NCBI RefSeq assembly: GCF_004514425.2
Contig: NZ_MYFN02000009.1
Span: 62,001 to 126,000, forward strand
DNA from: Shinella sumterensis
Lineage (GTDB): Bacteria; Pseudomonadota; Alphaproteobacteria; Rhizobiales; Rhizobiaceae
Reading direction: 5' to 3'
Length of the DNA stretch: 64,000 nt
A program made the position numbers and the translations under genes. Below, one piece after another: positions 1-8,235 of the stretch. Below the pieces are notes generated by a model. It ran no database searches and was not told the DNA's origin. It saw nothing but the letters and a program-made list of their open reading frames with translations. How positions within the stretch are numbered: position 1 is the first letter of the stretch; each line of letters begins with the position of its first letter.

Positions 1-263
1 GGACCTTAGCGATCTGCGTCGCGTTCATCTGGATCGGGCTCGTCGATGAAGTTAGGCAAGCCACGTCAACGCACCCGCCTGCCGCCCAACGATTTGCCGA
101 CGCTTTCAACAGCTTTGAGAATGTCCCGATGGAGAGCCAGGCATTGGAGATCAGCTATTATGTGCTGAAGGCGTTTTTTGATCCGACGACCGACCTTCCA
201 CAGCCTGACTGCGCGAAGAATGGTTTCATCGATCAACTCATAGATTATTCTCGCAGTCGGTGA
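1..263 (+). CDS. 3' end of an unidentified protein (cut by window edge)
   Basis: A frame is open from base 3 to the TGA at 261-263, giving about 86 residues with no start inside the window. It opens with a hydrophobic stretch (LAICVAFIWIGLV) followed by a soluble-looking tail ending in DQLIDYSRSR. Composition looks like real protein and the opposite-strand ORF here does not. I do not recognise the family. It may be the C-terminal part of a small membrane-anchored protein. Being truncated, it could also be chance openness in GC-rich DNA. Confidence 0.4.
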   Translation, partial: TLAICVAFIWIGLVDEVRQATSTHPPAAQRFADAFNSFENVPMESQALEISYYVLKAFFDPTTDLPQPDCAKNGFIDQLIDYSRSR

Positions 264-356
264 AAAGCACAGAGCCAAATGACGAGGGTTGCCAACGACT
301 GACAATTCAGTGTCTATGGTTGCCGGAACACAGAAAACGCTGATTGGCGCGCAAAC

Positions 357-1043
357 TCACACCTCCGGAACGTCACCAAATTCATCGGTGACGCCTTTTT
401 CCAGCGCCTGCCGGCTGAGCAGTCCCGCGTCCTCCAACCGCTCGAGGTCCGGCAGATCGCGTAGCGTCTGGAGACCGAACGCCGACAGGAAATGCCGGGT
501 GGTCACATAGGTGTAGGGCGCACCGGGTGTCGGGCTGCGCGGACCAGAGCCGAGGAAACCGGCGTCGCGCAGGCTGGCGATCGTGTCGCGGCTCACCTCC
601 TTGCCGAAGATTTTCGACAGCTCGCCGCGCGTTACCGGTTGCAGGAAGGCGATCGCCGCCAGTACCGCGGCCTCATGCTCCGACAGCGAAACCGAAGATG
701 ACCGCGTCGGGGCCTGCGAGGCGCGGATCACTGACGCATAGGCCGAACGGCTGCGATGCTGCCATCCGCCGGCAACGGAAACTAATTCGTAAGGGCGATC
801 GCGCAGTTCCTCCGTGAGGTCGTCTATCAGCAGGTCGATGCTGCAGTCCTTGCCTACCACCCGCGCCAAGGTTTCGCGGCCGACCGGCTCGGCCGAAGCA
901 AAGATCACCGCCTCGACGCGCAACATCCATTCGCGCCAACGCAATTCCGGCGGCAGGTCGTCCAGCTCCCTGTCGATGAGGATTTCGTCCTCCGACTTCG
1001 GTCTGCCGCCACGAGTTGCTTTGGCTGCATTTGATCCGGCCAT
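357..1043 (-). CDS. ScpB-like segregation/condensation protein, plasmid type
   Basis: A protein of about 228 aa resembling ScpB, the winged-helix partner of ScpA and SMC in chromosome condensation. The core (RVEAVIFASAEPVGRETLARVV, LSEHEAAVLAAIAFLQPVTRGEL and the following HTH around residues 140-185) matches the tandem winged helices of the family. The N-terminal extension (GGRPKSEDEILIDRELDDL) is typical of plasmid-borne rhizobial copies. An ATG at 1043 is chosen; a GTG at 1049 overlaps the TGA of the upstream DUF1403 gene, so the two are translationally coupled either way. There is no scpA or smc nearby, so a role in plasmid segregation or recombination regulation is only inferred. Confidence 0.8.
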   Translation of the reverse strand: MAGSNAAKATRGGRPKSEDEILIDRELDDLPPELRWREWMLRVEAVIFASAEPVGRETLARVVGKDCSIDLLIDDLTEELRDRPYELVSVAGGWQHRSRSAYASVIRASQAPTRSSSVSLSEHEAAVLAAIAFLQPVTRGELSKIFGKEVSRDTIASLRDAGFLGSGPRSPTPGAPYTYVTTRHFLSAFGLQTLRDLPDLERLEDAGLLSRQALEKGVTDEFGDVPEV

Positions 1044-1045
1044 GA

Positions 1046-2011
1046 TCACAACCCGTAAATCCGGAATGAGGACCGGCCGGAAAGCTCGCGCACGGCGCCG
1101 AAACTTTCCAGGCGCTCGAACAGCCGCGTCGCCGCCCAGCGGGAGAGATTGCTACCCGGCGCCGATGCCGTCACGGCGTCTTCCGCAAGCAGTCTTTGAA
1201 TGACGACGCCGGCGCCCTTTGTCCGCACCTTCGGCGCCACGGTCAGAAGGATGTCGGCCCGCCGGGCGATCTCGCTCGCCGAGCGCAGGGCACTGCCCGT
1301 CGCTTCGACCAGAGCCAGGCAGACAGCGCGCAGGAAAGCGGCCTCTCCGGGACGGACGCGGCCCCTGCCCCCGAGCGTTCGGAAAGCCGGGCCGTAGCGC
1401 TCGGCCATCAACAGTGGCACGGGGTGGTTCCATTTCAGCATCGCGGCGATCAGCATATCGGCGAGCGCCCAGGCTAGCTGCTCGGCGTCGGGGCGGTCGC
1501 TATAGATCACCGAAACGAGGTCCGCCGCGGCGAAGGGCGCCGGCCGGCCCGACTGCAATGCGCCGTCGGCATGGTCGACGGCCGCCGCCAACCGGTCGTC
1601 CCAGGCGAGACCCAGCAGATCGGCCAGTTCGGCGACGGTCTTCGTCGAGACGCTCGGTTTTCGCGTCGACAATCTTTTGTATGCCAGAAACACCTTTCCG
1701 GCGGGCCCGGGGTCGTCGCCAGGCACTGTCAGCAAAAGCGCATCACGCAACGCGTGTTCGTCCTCGTTCCGGCCCGCCAACCGCACCGCCGTCATAGCGC
1801 ATTTCAGCGCCCGGCGCGCGCGCCAGCAGCCAGCCCAGTCGGGTTGGGAGCGAACCAGATCATCCAGCGATTTCAGGGCGATACCGGCGGCGAAGGCGGC
1901 GTCCACTTCCGTCAGTTCACGCCCGCGCGGGCTCGCCCAAGCCGGCAACTGGGTAGGCGGGGCGGGGGTCGAAGCAGGGGTGCGGGCGAGCGAATCCATG
2001 CTGCGGAGCAT
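1046..2011 (-). CDS. DUF1403 family protein
   Basis: A 321-aa protein that I recognise as the DUF1403 family, of unknown function and common on rhizobial plasmids. It is soluble and rich in Ala and Arg with no transmembrane segment. Its gene sits directly upstream of the ScpB-like gene (stop and start overlap) and is divergent from the tyrosine recombinase at 2125. The three genes form a recurrent module. The start at 2011 is supported by an AGG about 8 nt upstream; an ATG at 1999 is an alternative. Nothing visible gives a biochemical activity. Confidence 0.75.
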   Translation of the reverse strand: MLRSMDSLARTPASTPAPPTQLPAWASPRGRELTEVDAAFAAGIALKSLDDLVRSQPDWAGCWRARRALKCAMTAVRLAGRNEDEHALRDALLLTVPGDDPGPAGKVFLAYKRLSTRKPSVSTKTVAELADLLGLAWDDRLAAAVDHADGALQSGRPAPFAAADLVSVIYSDRPDAEQLAWALADMLIAAMLKWNHPVPLLMAERYGPAFRTLGGRGRVRPGEAAFLRAVCLALVEATGSALRSASEIARRADILLTVAPKVRTKGAGVVIQRLLAEDAVTASAPGSNLSRWAATRLFERLESFGAVRELSGRSSFRIYGL

Positions 2012-2124
2012 ATATTGCCTGTGCGGTTTTCGCCATAGCTTTCACCCATAACCGCACGGCTTGTCTTGTATATAAAATGACTGATAAGTTTGCATTATCG
2101 TTCATTTTGCTCTTTATATAAAGA
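2012..2124. promoter_or_regulatory. AT-rich divergent promoter region, DUF1403/recombinase
   Basis: A 113-bp AT-rich gap between divergent genes. It holds two related motifs, GTATATAAAATG (about 2068-2079) and the perfect 12-bp palindrome CTTTATATAAAG (2112-2123). The latter abuts the recombinase start and could be a -10 region or operator. Assignment is from position and composition only. Confidence 0.35.
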
Positions 2125-3258
2125 ATGACCCGAATCGTCGACCAGAACCCCGAAAATTACCCTCAGGAACACTCAGCAGCGTCTGACAGCACGGCGGATT
2201 CCGCTGATGTTTCCGCGCCCGGGGCATCGGCCGGGCTCCCCTCCCCTCTTCCGGATGCCAACGCCGGCCTGCCGGCCCATCTGCAGGACCTCAGCGACCG
2301 TGCCCGCAGCTATGTCGAGGCCGCCTCTTCCGCCAACACCCGCAAGGCCTACGCTTCCGACTGGAAACATTTTGCCGCCTGGTGCCGGCGCCAGAACCTG
2401 TCTCCCCTCCCCCCGGATCCGCAGGTCGTCGGCCTCTACATCACCGCCTGTGCCTCGGGAACCGCGGAAAGAGGTATGAAACAGAATTCGGTGTCGACGA
2501 TCGAGCGACGTCTCGCCGCCATCGGCTGGAATTGTTCACAGCGTGGCATGCCGCTGGATCGCAGAGACCGTGCGATCGCCACCGTGATGGCCGGCATCCG
2601 CAACAGGCACGCCGCCCCGCCCCGGCAGAAGGAAGCCATCCTGCCCGAAGACCTGATCGCCATGCTGGAAACGCTCGACAGGGGAACCCTGCGCGGCTTG
2701 CGTGACCGGGCGATGCTGCTGATCGGTTTTGCCGGCGGCCTGCGCCGCTCGGAAATCACCGGACTCGACTTGGGGCGTGACCAGACGGACGATGGCCGCG
2801 GCTGGATCGAGATTTTTGAAAAGGGCCTGCTGGTGATGCTGCGCGGCAAGACCGGCTGGCGCGAGGTGGAGATAGGTCGCGGCTCCTCCGACGCCACCTG
2901 CCCGGTCGCCGCCGTCGAAACCTGGATCAGATTCGCCAAGCTCGCCAAAGGCCCCCTCTTCCGACGCGTGACTAGTGGGGGCAAGGATGTCGGACCGGAC
3001 CGGCTCAACGATCAGGAGGTGGCACGCCTCGTGAAGAAGACGGCGCTGGCTGCGGGTGTGCGCGGGGACCTGAGCGAAGGAGGGCGTGCCGAAAAGTTTG
3101 CAGGGCACTCGCTGCGCGCCGGCCTTGCCTCGTCGGCCGAGGTCGATGAGCGCTATGTGCAGAAGCAGCTCGGCCATGCCTCCGCCGAGATGACCCGCCG
3201 CTACCAGCGTCGGCGCGACCGTTTCCGCGTCAACCTGACGAAAGCGGCAGGGCTGTAA
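2125..3258 (+). CDS. Tyrosine-type site-specific recombinase (XerD/integrase family)
   Basis: A 377-aa tyrosine recombinase. Residues about 60-160 are a SAM-like core-binding domain (SANTRKAYASDWKHFAAWC). The catalytic domain follows, with the first Arg in GGLRRSEITGLD, the HxxR box in GHSLRAGLASSA, the second His in LGHAS and the nucleophile Tyr in TRRYQRRRDRF. All catalytic residues are present. The start ATG lies directly behind a CTTTATATAAAG palindrome (2112-2123) with no clear Shine-Dalgarno. Divergent from DUF1403-scpB. Likely roles are plasmid multimer resolution or integration; the target site is unknown. Confidence 0.88.
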   Translation: MTRIVDQNPENYPQEHSAASDSTADSADVSAPGASAGLPSPLPDANAGLPAHLQDLSDRARSYVEAASSANTRKAYASDWKHFAAWCRRQNLSPLPPDPQVVGLYITACASGTAERGMKQNSVSTIERRLAAIGWNCSQRGMPLDRRDRAIATVMAGIRNRHAAPPRQKEAILPEDLIAMLETLDRGTLRGLRDRAMLLIGFAGGLRRSEITGLDLGRDQTDDGRGWIEIFEKGLLVMLRGKTGWREVEIGRGSSDATCPVAAVETWIRFAKLAKGPLFRRVTSGGKDVGPDRLNDQEVARLVKKTALAAGVRGDLSEGGRAEKFAGHSLRAGLASSAEVDERYVQKQLGHASAEMTRRYQRRRDRFRVNLTKAAGL

Positions 3259-3280
3259 CCCTCCCCTCCCGGTGGCTTCC

Positions 3281-3607
3281 TTAAGCCTTGGAACCGTGTC
3301 GAGAGCGCTCCGCGATGCTGGAAAGATCGACTTTCTTGCCCGCGACATCCGCGACGATCTTCAACGTACCGCCGAGCGATTCAACATAATCACGAAGCGT
3401 CGACAGCTTCATGTCGGCGCGCTTCTCCAGTCTCGAGACGTTGGTCTGCTTGAAACCGGTCCCGGCAGACACGTCTTCCTGCGTCCGTCCGGCAAGTGCC
3501 CGCAATTCCCGCAGATTGTGCGCCGTGACAAGCTCGTCGGCGCGCTTTGCTACGGCGCGCTGTTCATCCTCAGGCAGCGTCTGTATCAGCTTATCGAGAT
3601 CATCCAT
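3281..3607 (-). CDS. XRE-family antitoxin (HigA-like)
   Basis: A 108-aa protein with a lambda-repressor-like helix-turn-helix at about residues 35-90 (LRELRALAGRTQEDVSAGTG then TNVSRLEKRADMKLSTLRDY). It would neutralise the toxin encoded immediately upstream and repress the pair's promoter. The start ATG at 3607 overlaps the toxin stop by 8 bp. The toxin-first order is typical of HigBA/RelE-XRE pairs. The pair lies between recombinase and replication genes, as expected for plasmid addiction. The exact TA subtype is inferred. Confidence 0.82.
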   Translation of the reverse strand: MDDLDKLIQTLPEDEQRAVAKRADELVTAHNLRELRALAGRTQEDVSAGTGFKQTNVSRLEKRADMKLSTLRDYVESLGGTLKIVADVAGKKVDLSSIAERSRHGSKA

Positions 3608-3965
3608 GTTTCTTCTCCAACTCGCTCAAATGCTCGTCGTACCGTTTGTCCGCCAGATCGATCAGCCGCTTGTAGAAGAGCTTCTGGCTGACGCCACTCT
3701 TCGCACCACCGCAGAGGACGACGGCTTTCCGTTCCGGATCGAAGGCAAAGGCGAACCGCCATTGCACCTTCAACACCTTGACGCGCAGCTCCTTCATGTT
3801 CACGTGTCTGGAGCCTTCGAGGGTATCGACCTCAGGTCGCCCCAGTCGAAAGCCTTTCTCGCGAAGCAGCACCAGGTGCGCGAGCAACTCGACCCGAACA
3901 TCTGCCGGAAGGTCTGTGATCTCGCCTTTGAAGCGGTCATGAAACACGACCTTCCATTCCGTCAT
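3600..3965 (-). CDS. RelE/HigB-type toxin
   Basis: A 121-aa basic protein of the RelE/ParE/HigB fold, proposed to be a ribosome-dependent mRNA interferase. Characteristic stretches are EWKVVFHDRF at the N terminus, the central VNMKELRVKVLKVQWRFAFAF strand region and VVLCGGAKSG near the C terminus. A longer frame runs upstream to 4091, but ATG 3965 gives the normal family length. Operonic with the XRE gene (8-bp overlap). Confidence 0.8.
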   Translation of the reverse strand: MTEWKVVFHDRFKGEITDLPADVRVELLAHLVLLREKGFRLGRPEVDTLEGSRHVNMKELRVKVLKVQWRFAFAFDPERKAVVLCGGAKSGVSQKLFYKRLIDLADKRYDEHLSELEKKHG

Positions 3966-3968
3966 TTC

Positions 3969-3984
3969 ATATCCTGAATGATAT
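3969..3984. promoter_or_regulatory. Candidate toxin-antitoxin operator
   Basis: An inverted repeat ATATC-6 nt-GATAT just upstream of the toxin start codon (3965), in an AT-rich patch that also contains GATATATAAT. This is the usual place for XRE antitoxin autoregulation. Identified only from symmetry and position. Confidence 0.35.
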
Positions 3985-4575
3985 AGATACTTTGAGATAT
4001 ATAATCCACGGCTCCCCTCAAGGCAATAGTGGCGTTTGCTTCGGAGACGCCAGCAACCGATCGGTTGTCTGCGTTCGCACCCTTTGAACAAAGGGTGCGC
4101 TGATCATCGGGATATGTCGACGAAACCCGCTTCCATCGACACATTCTGGCTATATGTCGTTGCCGGCGACATAACCAGTATCTACACGGCGATGAAATGC
4201 TTAGGACGTTCCACGTTCGCTCGACGCTGCGCTTGTCGACGCGATGGCAAACGATCGCGCTTCCGTGAATGGTTCTGACGGTGAGGGCTGGACGCACTTG
4301 ATCGGTGACGGCTTCAACTAAGCGGCATGTTTGGGATCGCACGATATCGTCGAGGTAGTCGAAGATCGAATGTAGGTCGGGATGCAAGGTATCGGGACTA
4401 AGACCGCACTGGAGTGCCTGTAACGAGGCGGAACTGTAGCTTACTGATCTCAACAACAAGGATATTGCCGCTGCAGATGTGGCAGCGGTCTCTGCCTTCG
4501 GCCGGTTGTCGATCATCCGGTTTAGCGTTGGCGCACCCACCAGAATCGTCCTCCTGTGGCTCAATCCAATTTATC
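3985..4575. other. Gene-poor stretch with two palindromes
   Basis: About 590 bases between the toxin promoter and the toprim gene. Short ORFs exist on both strands but none has convincing composition or a recognisable motif. Visible structures are a perfect 14-bp palindrome CAACCGATCGGTTG (4054-4067) and a 10-bp-stem hairpin CGCACCCTTT/AAAGGGTGCG with a 4-nt loop (4076-4099). The latter has no T-run, so it is not a clear intrinsic terminator. May contain decayed plasmid genes. Confidence 0.4.
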
Positions 4576-5466
4576 TCATCTCTGCCGCAGCTGATCATTC
4601 CAATCCTCAGCTTCAGGCCACAACCTCATGAAAGTCGCGCCCGCCGTCTCGGCAGCAACCCTCAATCGCGCTGCGTAGACATCACCTTGGTCGTCTCCAT
4701 CGCATGCTGCCACGAGGCGAGTGCCAGGTCGCGCGGCAAGAGCCGTAATTCGGTCGGCTGTCGCAGGAGACCAGCCTCCGCCGGTACTCACGTACTGGGT
4801 GTCGTCACGCCAATCCTCAATGGCGGCGAGGCTCAACGCATCTATCGCCGCTTCCGTCACGCAGAGGCGTAACGCATCATCATTGCCGATAACAAAAAGC
4901 GCCTTCGTCCCTCCATTGGAGAAGCCTCTCCACGCGGACCCGCGCTCCTCCCATCCCGTTACCGTATTTGAGGAATTGGTATGGGCTGCCCAGATGGAGC
5001 CCCGAGGGCCTTCCTTGAGTTTGCCAGCAGCAACGGCTCGCACGAGAGTGTTCTCCGGGATAGCGCGTTCGGACGCGAGATATGCCCAGGCGGCGGATCC
5101 ATGGGCCAGCCATGGTCTTTGAGACCAACGCCTTGCGATCGCCGCAAGCGAAGTGGACTTCGACTGACGCTGCCATGCCGGCTCGACAGGTTGAAATGCG
5201 ACGAGCCCGGCAATCAGCTTCAGTGCCGACCCGAAATCAACAGCACCAAGATGCTGTGCCAAGGATAAGACGTCGCCTTTGGCCACCGATGTAGGATCGA
5301 ACCACCCTCGCCCGCGGTGAACCACAATGATGATCTCTCCGTCCCCACGACGATACTTGGTCGCCTTTGGCGTGCTCTCTCGCAAATCAACTGTCCAGCC
5401 GGCGCTTTCCAATAGCGCCGCGCACGACACCTCCGCTTTAAGCCTTTCGACGTCATAATGTGGCAT
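4576..5466 (-). CDS. Toprim/DUF3991 domain protein
   Basis: A protein of 296 aa. The N-terminal part (DVERLKAEVSCAALLESAGWTVD then YRRGDGEIIIVVHRGRGWFDP and GDVLSLAQHLG) fits DUF3991 and zinc-ribbon-less primase-like modules. The C-terminal part is a toprim fold: LCVTEAAIDALSLAAIE with the conserved Glu, and LVAACDGDDQGDVYAARL with the DxD pair. ATG 5466 is chosen over an upstream start at 5511. Such proteins accompany replication or mobilisation genes on rhizobial plasmids. This one follows repC and may be a primase-like or relaxase-associated factor. The exact role is unknown. Confidence 0.7.
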   Translation of the reverse strand: MPHYDVERLKAEVSCAALLESAGWTVDLRESTPKATKYRRGDGEIIIVVHRGRGWFDPTSVAKGDVLSLAQHLGAVDFGSALKLIAGLVAFQPVEPAWQRQSKSTSLAAIARRWSQRPWLAHGSAAWAYLASERAIPENTLVRAVAAGKLKEGPRGSIWAAHTNSSNTVTGWEERGSAWRGFSNGGTKALFVIGNDDALRLCVTEAAIDALSLAAIEDWRDDTQYVSTGGGWSPATADRITALAARPGTRLVAACDGDDQGDVYAARLRVAAETAGATFMRLWPEAEDWNDQLRQR

Positions 5467-5516
5467 GGGCTTCCCCTGAAAATCCAATCGGGGAGACAAG
5501 AGACCGCGCATATGCC

Positions 5517-5530
5517 GTCACAGTTGTGAT
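5517..5530. repeat. Imperfect copy of the repC-downstream palindrome
   Basis: GTCACAGTTGTGAT matches the core of the palindrome at 5629-5646 at 12 of 14 positions and lies about 110 bp further from repC. A further half site (GGTCACA) follows. Repetition of a palindrome next to repABC is expected of RepB (ParB-type) binding sites. Confidence 0.45.
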
Positions 5531-5628
5531 GCCGGTCACATATCCCTTTGAATTAAATAGCATTATCTCGTTCCCAGAACAGTCAGCCCTGTGAGCCGCC
5601 GCATCTTTCTCGCGCTTCTCGCCCCAAA

Positions 5629-5646
5629 GAGTCACAGCTGTGACTC
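5629..5646. repeat. Perfect 18-bp palindrome behind repC, candidate parS
   Basis: GAGTCACAGCTGTGACTC is a perfect palindrome 12 bp beyond the repC stop codon (5659). repABC plasmids carry parS, the RepB-binding centromere-like site, as a short palindrome. In several of them it lies downstream of repC. The position, perfect symmetry and imperfect second copy at 5517 make this the best parS candidate in the window. Confidence 0.5.
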
Positions 5647-5658
5647 CCGAACGATCCG

Positions 5659-6942
5659 TTATGCGGGCCTCTCACCTATCCGTTTGATGGCGCCGTCCAC
5701 CAATCCGAACAAGCTCTTCTCCAGATGCAGGTTCCCTTCGACAGCGCGATCGATCATTGCCCGGAAATAACCTCCTGGGCTCGTAATCTGATCCGGCGAT
5801 CGGGCGGCCTTCTCAAGCACTGTGGCAAGAATTGCGGCGGCTGCAAAGCGACCGACCCTTGCCGATCCATCCAGCCATCCAGCCTCGGATAAACCAATCA
5901 TGAGACGCATTGTAGAGGCCGCGGCAGCCAGCTCAGGCCAACTGCGAATTTCAGCCCCTACCATCTCGCATGCCTGGCGGCAGGCAGATCTAACAAGGCC
6001 AACCGACACGGACGCAAGGACCTGGGATTGGATTTCGTCTACCGTGCCCGCAGATTTCTTCCGAACAGGGGGATGGCTTTCGGACTGGACTGCGCCAGAC
6101 TTTTTTTCGGTTGATATTCCGGCCGCTATGCGGCCGGAGTGGTCTGAATTAAGCTCTCGCTCGTGAGAGCGAGTCCGTTCTTTCTTACGTTCAAGAGAGT
6201 TTTGAGGGGTTGTATTAATAATAGACATGACGCTGATGTCACCCTCGCCCGACATTTTGTGCGGAACATATTCTTCTGTCACCGCAAGAATGATCCGGGC
6301 GTGCATAGCCTCCAGTGCTTCCGCCTCCCCCTCCTTGTCTAACCCTAAGCCCTTCAGGCCTTGCAGTTCGCTGTGCCAAGCCTCAGCGTGTTCAGGGTAT
6401 GCTGCACATGCGTCAATGATGGCGCGCGACGTCCTGCTGACGATCCTGCGGGCCTCCTGCTCGCTGTTCAGCCGAGCCTGGAAGTCCTCGACGAGTGCCT
6501 TCAATTCATGCAGCCGTACTCTCGCCGGCGTGAAATCCAGGCCGTAGCCCTTCGAGATATCTCCGTCCTTGTCGCGATATACAAAACGGCGCCCCGTCGG
6601 GCTGTCACGATATGCGATAATGCCGGCCTCCACGAGGCGCCGAATGCAGCGCGTCACCTGCCGCTCCGAGCGAGCCGTGTATTCAGCGAGCTTCGCGTTG
6701 GAGATCGCCACGATCGGGCGGTTCGACCCCGTCCAGTCATCAGCACGCGAGAGCCCGATGAGGATATCCATGATATGGTAGGTCGAACCATCGATCCCGA
6801 GGATCGGTGCTGCCTTCTTCAGGAGGATTGCGACCTCCGCCTTCGTCGACTCGGGGATATCATTTGCCATTGCGAGCCGAGCGCTCGCGAGTATTGCAGG
6901 TGTAACGCGTCTGAAGGACGCGATCTCAGTTCCTCGGACCAT
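5659..6942 (-). CDS. repC: Replication initiator RepC
   Basis: A 427-aa RepC-type replication initiator, the only protein strictly needed for repABC plasmid replication. The N-terminal two-thirds hold the winged-helix DNA-binding part (AKLAEYTARSERQVTRCIRRLVEAGIIAYRDSPTGRR, FTPARVRLHELKALV). The C-terminal domain (SWPELAAAASTMRLMIGLS to SPGGYFRAMIDRA) matches the family. ATG 6942 is preferred to 7005 because the upstream codons lie in the regulatory-RNA region and do not resemble RepC. The AT-rich low-complexity linker at about 6110-6235 is where oriV lies in this family. Last gene of repABC, separated from repB by the ctRNA region. Confidence 0.93.
   Translation of the reverse strand: MVRGTEIASFRRVTPAILASARLAMANDIPESTKAEVAILLKKAAPILGIDGSTYHIMDILIGLSRADDWTGSNRPIVAISNAKLAEYTARSERQVTRCIRRLVEAGIIAYRDSPTGRRFVYRDKDGDISKGYGLDFTPARVRLHELKALVEDFQARLNSEQEARRIVSRTSRAIIDACAAYPEHAEAWHSELQGLKGLGLDKEGEAEALEAMHARIILAVTEEYVPHKMSGEGDISVMSIINTTPQNSLERKKERTRSHERELNSDHSGRIAAGISTEKKSGAVQSESHPPVRKKSAGTVDEIQSQVLASVSVGLVRSACRQACEMVGAEIRSWPELAAAASTMRLMIGLSEAGWLDGSARVGRFAAAAILATVLEKAARSPDQITSPGGYFRAMIDRAVEGNLHLEKSLFGLVDGAIKRIGERPA
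6110..6235. other. Probable oriV region inside repC
   Basis: An AT-richer stretch within repC encodes a low-complexity linker (TTPQNSLERKKERTRSHERELNSD). In characterised repABC plasmids replication starts inside the repC coding sequence at an AT-rich segment. This is inferred from that rule and from base composition; no iterons are evident. Confidence 0.35.
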
Positions 6943-7045
6943 AGCTAACCATCCCGCGACCAAGCGACCGCGGCTCCAACAGGTGAGTAGATGTCTAGCC
7001 AACAAAACAGGCGCAAAATATCGAGCCGAGGCTTGAACCCAGGGC

Positions 7046-7074
7046 TTGATTGTATCAGCGCCTCGTCCTAGAAT
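7046..7074 (+). promoter_or_regulatory. Promoter of the counter-transcribed RNA
   Basis: TTGATT (7046-7051) and TAGAAT (7069-7074), separated by 17 bp, form a good sigma-70-type promoter on the strand opposite to repABC inside the repB-repC gap. A start near 7081 would give an RNA ending at the hairpin terminator at 7129-7163. Confidence 0.6.
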
Positions 7075-7080
7075 CAGTTT

Positions 7081-7166
7081 GCTACGACTGATGCTGACGG
7101 GACGGGAACGTTCTGTTGGCTATGGATCAAAGGGCTTACCGATTGCAGTCGGTGAGCCCTTTTCCT
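7081..7166 (+). ncRNA. Counter-transcribed antisense RNA controlling repC (incompatibility RNA)
   Basis: The repB-repC intergenic region of repABC plasmids encodes a small antisense RNA that lowers repC expression and determines incompatibility. Here the plus strand carries a promoter (7046-7074) and, about 55 bp downstream of the start, a strong intrinsic terminator. The predicted RNA is about 85 nt, somewhat longer than the 50-60 nt usual in the family, so the true start may lie further downstream. Confidence 0.7.
7129..7163 (+). terminator. Intrinsic terminator of the antisense RNA
   Basis: The 14-bp stem AAAGGGCTTACCGA / TCGGTGAGCCCTTT has one G-T wobble and a 6-nt loop (TTGCAG), followed by TTTTCC. 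On the sense strand the same structure is the hairpin that the antisense RNA would modulate upstream of repC. Confidence 0.75.
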
Positions 7167-7179
7167 TTCAGGGCTTAGT

Positions 7180-8235
7180 TCATTGCTCTTCGCCTCGCTC
7201 CGAACGTTTGAATTCTTCCAATAGTGTCGGCAGACGCTCGACAAGCCAGGTCGAAAGCCCGGCGGCCGGCGCGTGAGGAATGGAAAATTGCATCGCCTTG
7301 GACGTCCGCTTTGTCGTCACGACCACCCCATGGCCGAGATCGATTTCGGCCGACTCCGGCGTGTTGGTTGGTCGTGACGATCTGTCCAGCACACGCATCA
7401 CCGCGGTGAACCGATCGTCCGAAGCAAGCGCCTGGAACCTCTCCGAACCAACCAAGCCGTTGAGGGCCGAGTTCGTATCCGACGGGAGCTTCTGGTCCTT
7501 GAAGAAGGCGCCGAGCTTTTCCCATTTGGGGCGCCCGGTCGCGGGCGCTGGACCGATCCTGCGGGCGAGCGCTTCGGGAACCGCGTTGGCGGTCGCCGTC
7601 AACATCGAGATATAGGCGAGCCCCTTTTCTTCGTTGCGTCCCAGCGCCCTTGCAATCGTCTCTCGAGAAAAGCCACGCTTTTTGAGATCGGATGCGTACA
7701 ACGCCTGCTCGATGAACGAAGGATTTTCACGCTCGGCGTTTTCAATCCCCTGAGCGACGACGAGCTCTTCGTCCGTCATCTGCATGACGATCGCACGAAC
7801 GGGAATGCCTATTATCTGGCAGGCGCGATGGCGCCGGTGCCCGTAGGCGATCTGGTACTGGCCAGGATGGTCCGGAAGGGGACGAACCAGTATAGGAAGC
7901 TTCTGACCTTCTCTGCGAATGCCTTCGACAAAACCAGCGAATTCCGGGTTCTCCTCGAAGTCCATCCGGTCCCGAACAAATGCGGGAACGACACTCGCCG
8001 GATCCAGTTCTACTGCGCTATCACCCGATTGAAGCTGCGCTCGCAACCGTTCGTTCTCGGCCTCAACCGCTGAGAAGGTCTGCTGCATCGACTTCACCGC
8101 ACCCGACATGCTGCCGGATGAGGCTGGTCGAACGGTCGTTCCGACGGGGGAGGGGATATGCTTTTCCAACTCCTCGCGATTCACATTAGCGAAAAGGCTC
8201 TTCATCCGGTTGGAACGATCCTTGGCGTTAGTCAT
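7180..8235 (-). CDS. repB: Partition protein RepB (ParB family)
   Basis: A 351-aa ParB-family DNA-binding partition protein that loads on parS and works with RepA. Features in order: an N-terminal basic segment (NRMKSLFANVNREELEKHI), the ParB/sulfiredoxin-like domain with YGHRRHRACQIIGIPVRAI near residue 135, ENPSFIEQALYASDLKKRGFSRETIARALG as the HTH region, and a C-terminal dimerisation part. ATG 8235 overlaps the repA stop (ATGA), supporting this start over 8247. Middle gene of repABC. Confidence 0.93.
   Translation of the reverse strand: MTNAKDRSNRMKSLFANVNREELEKHIPSPVGTTVRPASSGSMSGAVKSMQQTFSAVEAENERLRAQLQSGDSAVELDPASVVPAFVRDRMDFEENPEFAGFVEGIRREGQKLPILVRPLPDHPGQYQIAYGHRRHRACQIIGIPVRAIVMQMTDEELVVAQGIENAERENPSFIEQALYASDLKKRGFSRETIARALGRNEEKGLAYISMLTATANAVPEALARRIGPAPATGRPKWEKLGAFFKDQKLPSDTNSALNGLVGSERFQALASDDRFTAVMRVLDRSSRPTNTPESAEIDLGHGVVVTTKRTSKAMQFSIPHAPAAGLSTWLVERLPTLLEEFKRSERGEEQ

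Noticed and set aside
3962-4564. 200-aa minus-strand frame next to the toxin gene
   Set aside because: Composition is erratic and no motif is recognisable. It runs through the likely operator and palindromes.
7021-7080. tRNA-like sequence in the repB-repC gap
   Set aside because: A gcttgaaccc-like stretch resembles a T-arm, but no cloverleaf can be formed.
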